Position numbers and translations under genes: made by a program. Under the pieces are notes generated by a model. That model saw only the letters and a list, made by a program, of their open reading frames with translations, searched no databases and was not told the DNA's origin. Positions 6,184 to 8,057 of a DNA stretch of 8,057 nt are shown piece by piece (position 1 is the stretch's first letter; each line of letters opens with the position of its first letter). The DNA is from Lentisphaeria bacterium (GTDB lineage Bacteria > Verrucomicrobiota > Lentisphaeria > Victivallales > UBA1829), in NCBI GenBank assembly GCA_017623265.1, contig JAGAPM010000027.1, positions 1 through 8,057 on the forward strand, given 5' to 3'.

Positions 6184-7452
6184 TCATTCCGTATATTTTT
6201 TGAAGATGAGCGCGGCATTGTGTCCGCCGAAACCAAGACTGTTGCTGAGAATGAATTCCGGGTCTGCCTGACGTGGGATGTTCGGGGTGATGTCCAAGTC
6301 ACATTCCGGATCCGGCGTGGTGTAATTGATCGTGGGCGGCACAAGCCCCGTCTCTGCTGTTTTGACGCAGGCAACAGCCGCCAGCGCGCCCGCTGCTCCC
6401 AGCGCGTGACCGATCATGCTCTTGACCGCACTGACTGCGATTTTATCCGCATGAGCGCCGAAGACGGACCGGATGGCTTTCGTTTCACATTTGTCATTGG
6501 CGGTCGTGCCGGTCCCGTGAGCGGAAATACAGCCGATATCCTCCGGCTTGCACCCGGCGTGAGCGAGCGCCGTTTGTATTGCCCGGATGTCACCGCAGCC
6601 TTCAGGATCGGGGCTGGTGATATGCCATGCATCGCAAGTCGCACCGTATCCGACCAGTTCTGCCAGAATGGTTGCGCCCCGCTGTTTTGCATGTTCCAGT
6701 TCTTCCAGCACCAGCAGGGCGGCACCTTCTGCGATCACAAACCCATCCCGGTTCAGATCGAAGGGCTTACAGGCTTTTTCCGGCTCTCCGTTCTGGAGGC
6801 TGAGCGCAGTCAGGGCGGCAAAACCGCCGGTCAGAAGGCGTGTCACGCAGGTTTCGGAACCGCCGGCAAGCATGAGATCGGCATCGCCCCGTTTGATCTG
6901 CCAGAAGGCTTCACCGATCGCATGGGAAGAAGACGCGCAAGCAGAGGATACGCTGAAATTCGGTCCCTTCAGACCGAAACGGATCGCCACCGAGCCGGAG
7001 GCGGTATTGGTGATATAGGACGGCACAAAAAAGGCGGAAAGTCCGCTCCCCCGAGCCAGTGCCGCTGCGTTTTTATCGTAAACTTCCACCCCGCCGGCGC
7101 CGGATGAGATCAACGCCCCCGCCCGGAACGGATCCGGCAAAGAAATTTTTGTGCTTTCTGTATCCAGCAGTTGTGCCTGACTTAACGCTTCATGGGCGGC
7201 GGCAATGGCAAAACGGGTGAACCGGGCGGTACGCCGTTCTTCTTTTACAGTCATACCCGGCACAACCAGATCCCGTACGTCCCCGGCAATGGTCACCGGC
7301 AGTTTCGGATCCGGTTCAAACAGCGTGATCCGCCGGATCCCGCTTCTGCCGTTGGACAGGGTCTGCCACAGTTCATGCACCGAATTTCCGCCGCAACTTA
7401 CTGCGCCCATCCCGGTAATGACGATTCGACGTTCTTTCATCTTTCTGCTCAC
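6184..7452 (-). CDS. fabF: Beta-ketoacyl-ACP synthase II-type (FabF-like) ketosynthase, KS1
   Basis: The protein is 422 residues, close to the usual FabF length, with the typical N-terminus RRIVITGMGAVS. It should catalyse decarboxylative Claisen condensation of malonyl-ACP with an acyl chain. The active site looks intact: nucleophile Cys172 in SSACASSSH, His312 in SAHGTGTTAND, Lys344 and His349 in KSMIGHALGAAGA, and the gating loop GFGG at 407-410. Residues CASSSHAIGEAF near the nucleophile differ from E. coli FabF (CASGVHNIGHA), which suggests a specialised paralog. The start is ambiguous. GTG at 7452 overlaps the esterase stop as GTGA and suggests translational coupling. ATG at 7440 begins MKERRIVITG, which fits family N-termini well. 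Neither has a strong Shine-Dalgarno. FabG follows after 22 bases. The fabF symbol gives the family; a role in primary fatty-acid synthesis is not implied. Confidence 0.93.
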   Translation of the reverse strand: MSRKMKERRIVITGMGAVSCGGNSVHELWQTLSNGRSGIRRITLFEPDPKLPVTIAGDVRDLVVPGMTVKEERRTARFTRFAIAAAHEALSQAQLLDTESTKISLPDPFRAGALISSGAGGVEVYDKNAAALARGSGLSAFFVPSYITNTASGSVAIRFGLKGPNFSVSSACASSSHAIGEAFWQIKRGDADLMLAGGSETCVTRLLTGGFAALTALSLQNGEPEKACKPFDLNRDGFVIAEGAALLVLEELEHAKQRGATILAELVGYGATCDAWHITSPDPEGCGDIRAIQTALAHAGCKPEDIGCISAHGTGTTANDKCETKAIRSVFGAHADKIAVSAVKSMIGHALGAAGALAAVACVKTAETGLVPPTINYTTPDPECDLDITPNIPRQADPEFILSNSLGFGGHNAALIFKKYTE

Positions 7453-8057
7453 TTTCCATCATGGGGAAGGATCTGCTGTTCCCGCAGGAACTTTAACAAT
7501 TCTCCGGACCATGTTGCGGTTTCGGGATAAAGCTGTTTCTGCTTTTTACTCAAAAGTCCCATGCCGTGAGGACCGTGCTGAAAGATCAGGGTTTTGTGCG
7601 GAATACCGTGCTTTTTCAACGCCGCATCCATCAGCTTCCCGTTTCCCGGATCAACACACCGGTCTTCCAGAGTCAGCCACAAAAAGGTGGGCGGGAAACC
7701 GGGCTTGATTTGTTTCTCCAGAGAAAGCGCATCCTTTTGTTCCTGCGTAGGATCGCTGCCAAGCAGATTGCTCCGGCTGGTCCGGTGGGCAACTTCCCCC
7801 ATTGAGACGACCGGATAGCACATGACCACAAAATCCGGTTTGGCGGAATGCCGTTCCACCGGATCGGCAGCATCTTTTTTCCCGTCTGTAGAGCCCAGCG
7901 CAGTCAGCGCGGCAAGGTGTCCTCCGGCTGATGACCCCATGGTCCCGACTTTTCCCGGATCAATATTCAACGCCTTCGCATGGGTACGGATCAAACGCAT
8001 TGCCCGTTGTGCTGCCTGCTGCATGGCAGGGTGACGCCGGAAATGACCGAAGATCGA
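7449..8057 (-). CDS. Alpha/beta-hydrolase esterase, acetyl-esterase-like (N-terminus outside window)
   Basis: This is the C-terminal 202 residues of an alpha/beta-hydrolase; the reading frame is open through the window edge, so the start lies beyond 8057. The nucleophile elbow GSSAG (visible residues 41-45, Ser43) is followed by GGHLA, as in acetyl-xylan/feruloyl-esterase-like hydrolases. The probable acid is Asp132 in TLEDRCVDPGNG and the probable base is His164 in GPHGMGL, so the catalytic triad looks complete. The residues before the Met at 8024 (RRHPAMQQAAQRAMRLI) also match the family, so that Met is internal and not the start. Family members usually remove acetyl or other short acyl groups from sugars and are often secreted; any signal peptide would be in the missing part. 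The stop overlaps the GTG start of the ketosynthase by four bases (GTGA), so it is probably co-transcribed with the lipid genes. A role as a releasing or deacylating hydrolase in that pathway is only inference; a carbohydrate-esterase neighbour is equally possible. Confidence 0.85.
   Translation of the reverse strand, partial: SIFGHFRRHPAMQQAAQRAMRLIRTHAKALNIDPGKVGTMGSSAGGHLAALTALGSTDGKKDAADPVERHSAKPDFVVMCYPVVSMGEVAHRTSRSNLLGSDPTQEQKDALSLEKQIKPGFPPTFLWLTLEDRCVDPGNGKLMDAALKKHGIPHKTLIFQHGPHGMGLLSKKQKQLYPETATWSGELLKFLREQQILPHDGK

Noticed and set aside
2284..7452. Housekeeping fatty-acid synthesis cluster
   Set aside because: fabD, fabH, plsX and a dehydratase are absent, while two KS genes, a CrtI-like enzyme, a PaaK-like ligase and a radical SAM gene are present.
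8022..8024. ATG at 8024 as the start of the esterase
   Set aside because: The frame continues upstream to the window edge with family-like sequence (FRRHPAMQQ), and starting here would remove part of the conserved hydrolase core before the GSSAG elbow.
1..8057. Frequent TCCGG and GATC words across the window
   Set aside because: They fall inside coding sequence in many contexts without fixed spacing and are best explained by codon preference, not by a repeat family or array. No CRISPR, tRNA, rRNA or insertion sequence was seen.

Overview
The window reads as one strand of a compact bacterial operon-like block. All nine genes lie on the minus strand, so transcription runs from position 8057 toward 1. 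Gene junctions are very tight: three 4-base stop/start overlaps, gaps of 3, 4, 22 and 38 bases, and a single longer gap of 113 bases. The DNA looks moderately GC-rich by eye, and several genes have clear Shine-Dalgarno sequences (AAGGAG or AAGGA). This suggests a Gram-negative-type bacterium that is not a typical Bacteroidota member. An uncultured PVC-group organism (for example Lentisphaerota or Planctomycetota) is a guess from gene style only and cannot be established from the window.

In transcription order the layout is as follows. (1) 8057-7449 is the C-terminal two thirds or so of an alpha/beta-hydrolase esterase, cut by the window edge. (2) 7452-6184 is a FabF-type ketosynthase (KS1). 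(3) 6161-5424 is a FabG-type ketoreductase. (4) 5419-3932 is an FAD-dependent oxidoreductase of the phytoene desaturase / carotenoid isomerase / retinol saturase superfamily. (5) 3931-3819 is an AT-rich gap with a plausible sigma70-like promoter and a small inverted repeat. (6) 3818-2595 is a second ketosynthase (KS2). (7) 2556-2284 is an acyl carrier protein. (8) 2287-1496 is a membrane-anchored PlsC-like acyltransferase. (9) 1499-207 is a PaaK-like adenylate-forming ligase. (10) 203-1 is the start of a radical SAM enzyme, cut by the other window edge.

Together these look like a specialised type II fatty-acid/polyketide pathway rather than housekeeping fatty-acid synthesis. The likely scheme is that the ligase activates a carboxylic acid starter, the ACP carries it, the two ketosynthases and FabG extend and reduce it, the FAD enzyme and radical SAM enzyme modify the chain, and the PlsC-like enzyme moves the acyl group onto a lipid or other acceptor. 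The gene set partly overlaps aryl polyene clusters (KS, FabG, ACP, LPLAT, acyl ligase) and partly overlaps the candidate ladderane-lipid genes of anammox bacteria (KS, FabG, ACP, phytoene-desaturase-like, radical SAM). It matches neither completely. No dehydratase, thioesterase, phosphopantetheinyl transferase or exporter is visible here. The product is unknown.
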